From Lachnospiraceae bacterium (lineage in GTDB: Bacteria > Bacillota > Clostridia > Lachnospirales > Lachnospiraceae): a DNA stretch of 40,598 nucleotides. Each line of letters begins with the position of its first letter. The stretch's first letter is position 1. Positions 40,581 through 40,598 of this stretch are shown piece by piece. The position numbers were made by a program, and so were the translations under genes. Location of the stretch: positions 1 through 40,598 of the forward strand of contig JAIECJ010000160.1 in the NCBI GenBank assembly GCA_029068555.1, in the 5' to 3' direction. The notes below the pieces were generated by a model. The model saw only the letters and a list, made by a program, of their open reading frames with translations, was not told the origin of the DNA and made no database searches.

Positions 40581-40598
40581 ATTTTATGTCAAATTTCT

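Noticed and set aside
40536-40598. Plus-strand frame at the right edge starting MKKIACRPYK
   Set aside because: The nearest purine-rich site is about 13 nt away, and it overlaps a terminator-like stem; too short to judge.
1-40598. CRISPR arrays, tRNA or rRNA genes, prophage and integrase genes
   Set aside because: No spaced direct-repeat array, no tRNA TPsiC-type signature, no rRNA segment, and no recombinase or transposase gene was recognised in the window.

Overview
This window looks like a chromosomal segment of a Gram-positive, anaerobic, spore-forming member of the Clostridia, most likely the Lachnospiraceae (inference). The signs are the Firmicutes gene orders yceD-rpmF-plsX-acpP-rnc-smc-ftsY and ylxM-ffh-rpsP-khpA-rimM-trmD, the sporulation genes yqfC-yqfD with SpoVB-like and BofC-like proteins, an oxygen-sensitive class III ribonucleotide reductase (nrdD-nrdG), strong AGGAGG-type ribosome binding sites, and moderately AT-rich DNA. 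Almost every gene lies on the minus strand, so the transcriptional order runs from high to low coordinates. Only two genes are on the plus strand, an M42 peptidase and a C39-like peptidase, and both sit directly downstream of a copy of a small palindromic repeat.

Right to left. 40.6-37.4 kb: ribosomal protein L32, fatty acid and phospholipid synthesis, RNase III. 37.4-32.6 kb: SMC and the signal recognition particle receptor FtsY. 32.6-30.4 kb: threonine ammonia-lyase and a YitT membrane protein, set between terminators. 30.3-26.4 kb: signal recognition particle, S16 and tRNA/rRNA maturation genes, followed by a 47-residue membrane protein gene with its own promoter. 26.0-22.6 kb: nrdD, nrdG and dut, for anaerobic deoxynucleotide supply, behind a palindrome that resembles an NrdR box. 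22.6-21.2 kb: an accessory island of two repeat families, gene remnants and the C39-like peptidase gene. 21.2-14.4 kb: yqfC, yqfD, phoH, a degenerate PgpH-like protein, ybeY, a SpoVB/MurJ-type flippase and a BofC-like protein, behind a candidate sigma-E promoter. 14.1-11.2 kb: two overlapping flavoprotein genes. 11.0-3.5 kb: proB, cardiolipin synthase, endonuclease IV, a DUF896 protein, 5-formyl-THF cyclo-ligase, proA, a SUKH-family protein and a secreted protein. 3.2-2.1 kb: the M42 peptidase. 1.6-0.1 kb: miaB.

The least ordinary features are these. A family of about 190-210 bp palindromic elements has GAGC...GCTC ends flanked by TA (four copies plus one at the left edge). Two of these, in opposite orientation, bracket the AT-rich C39-like gene. 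A second terminal-inverted-repeat element abuts one copy. The PgpH-position protein has lost its HD dyad. FtsY carries its acidic region at the C-terminus, ending in a basic-aromatic tip. The ylxM promoter has its -35 box inside the stem of the preceding terminator. All functional calls come from reading the sequence; no database search was run.
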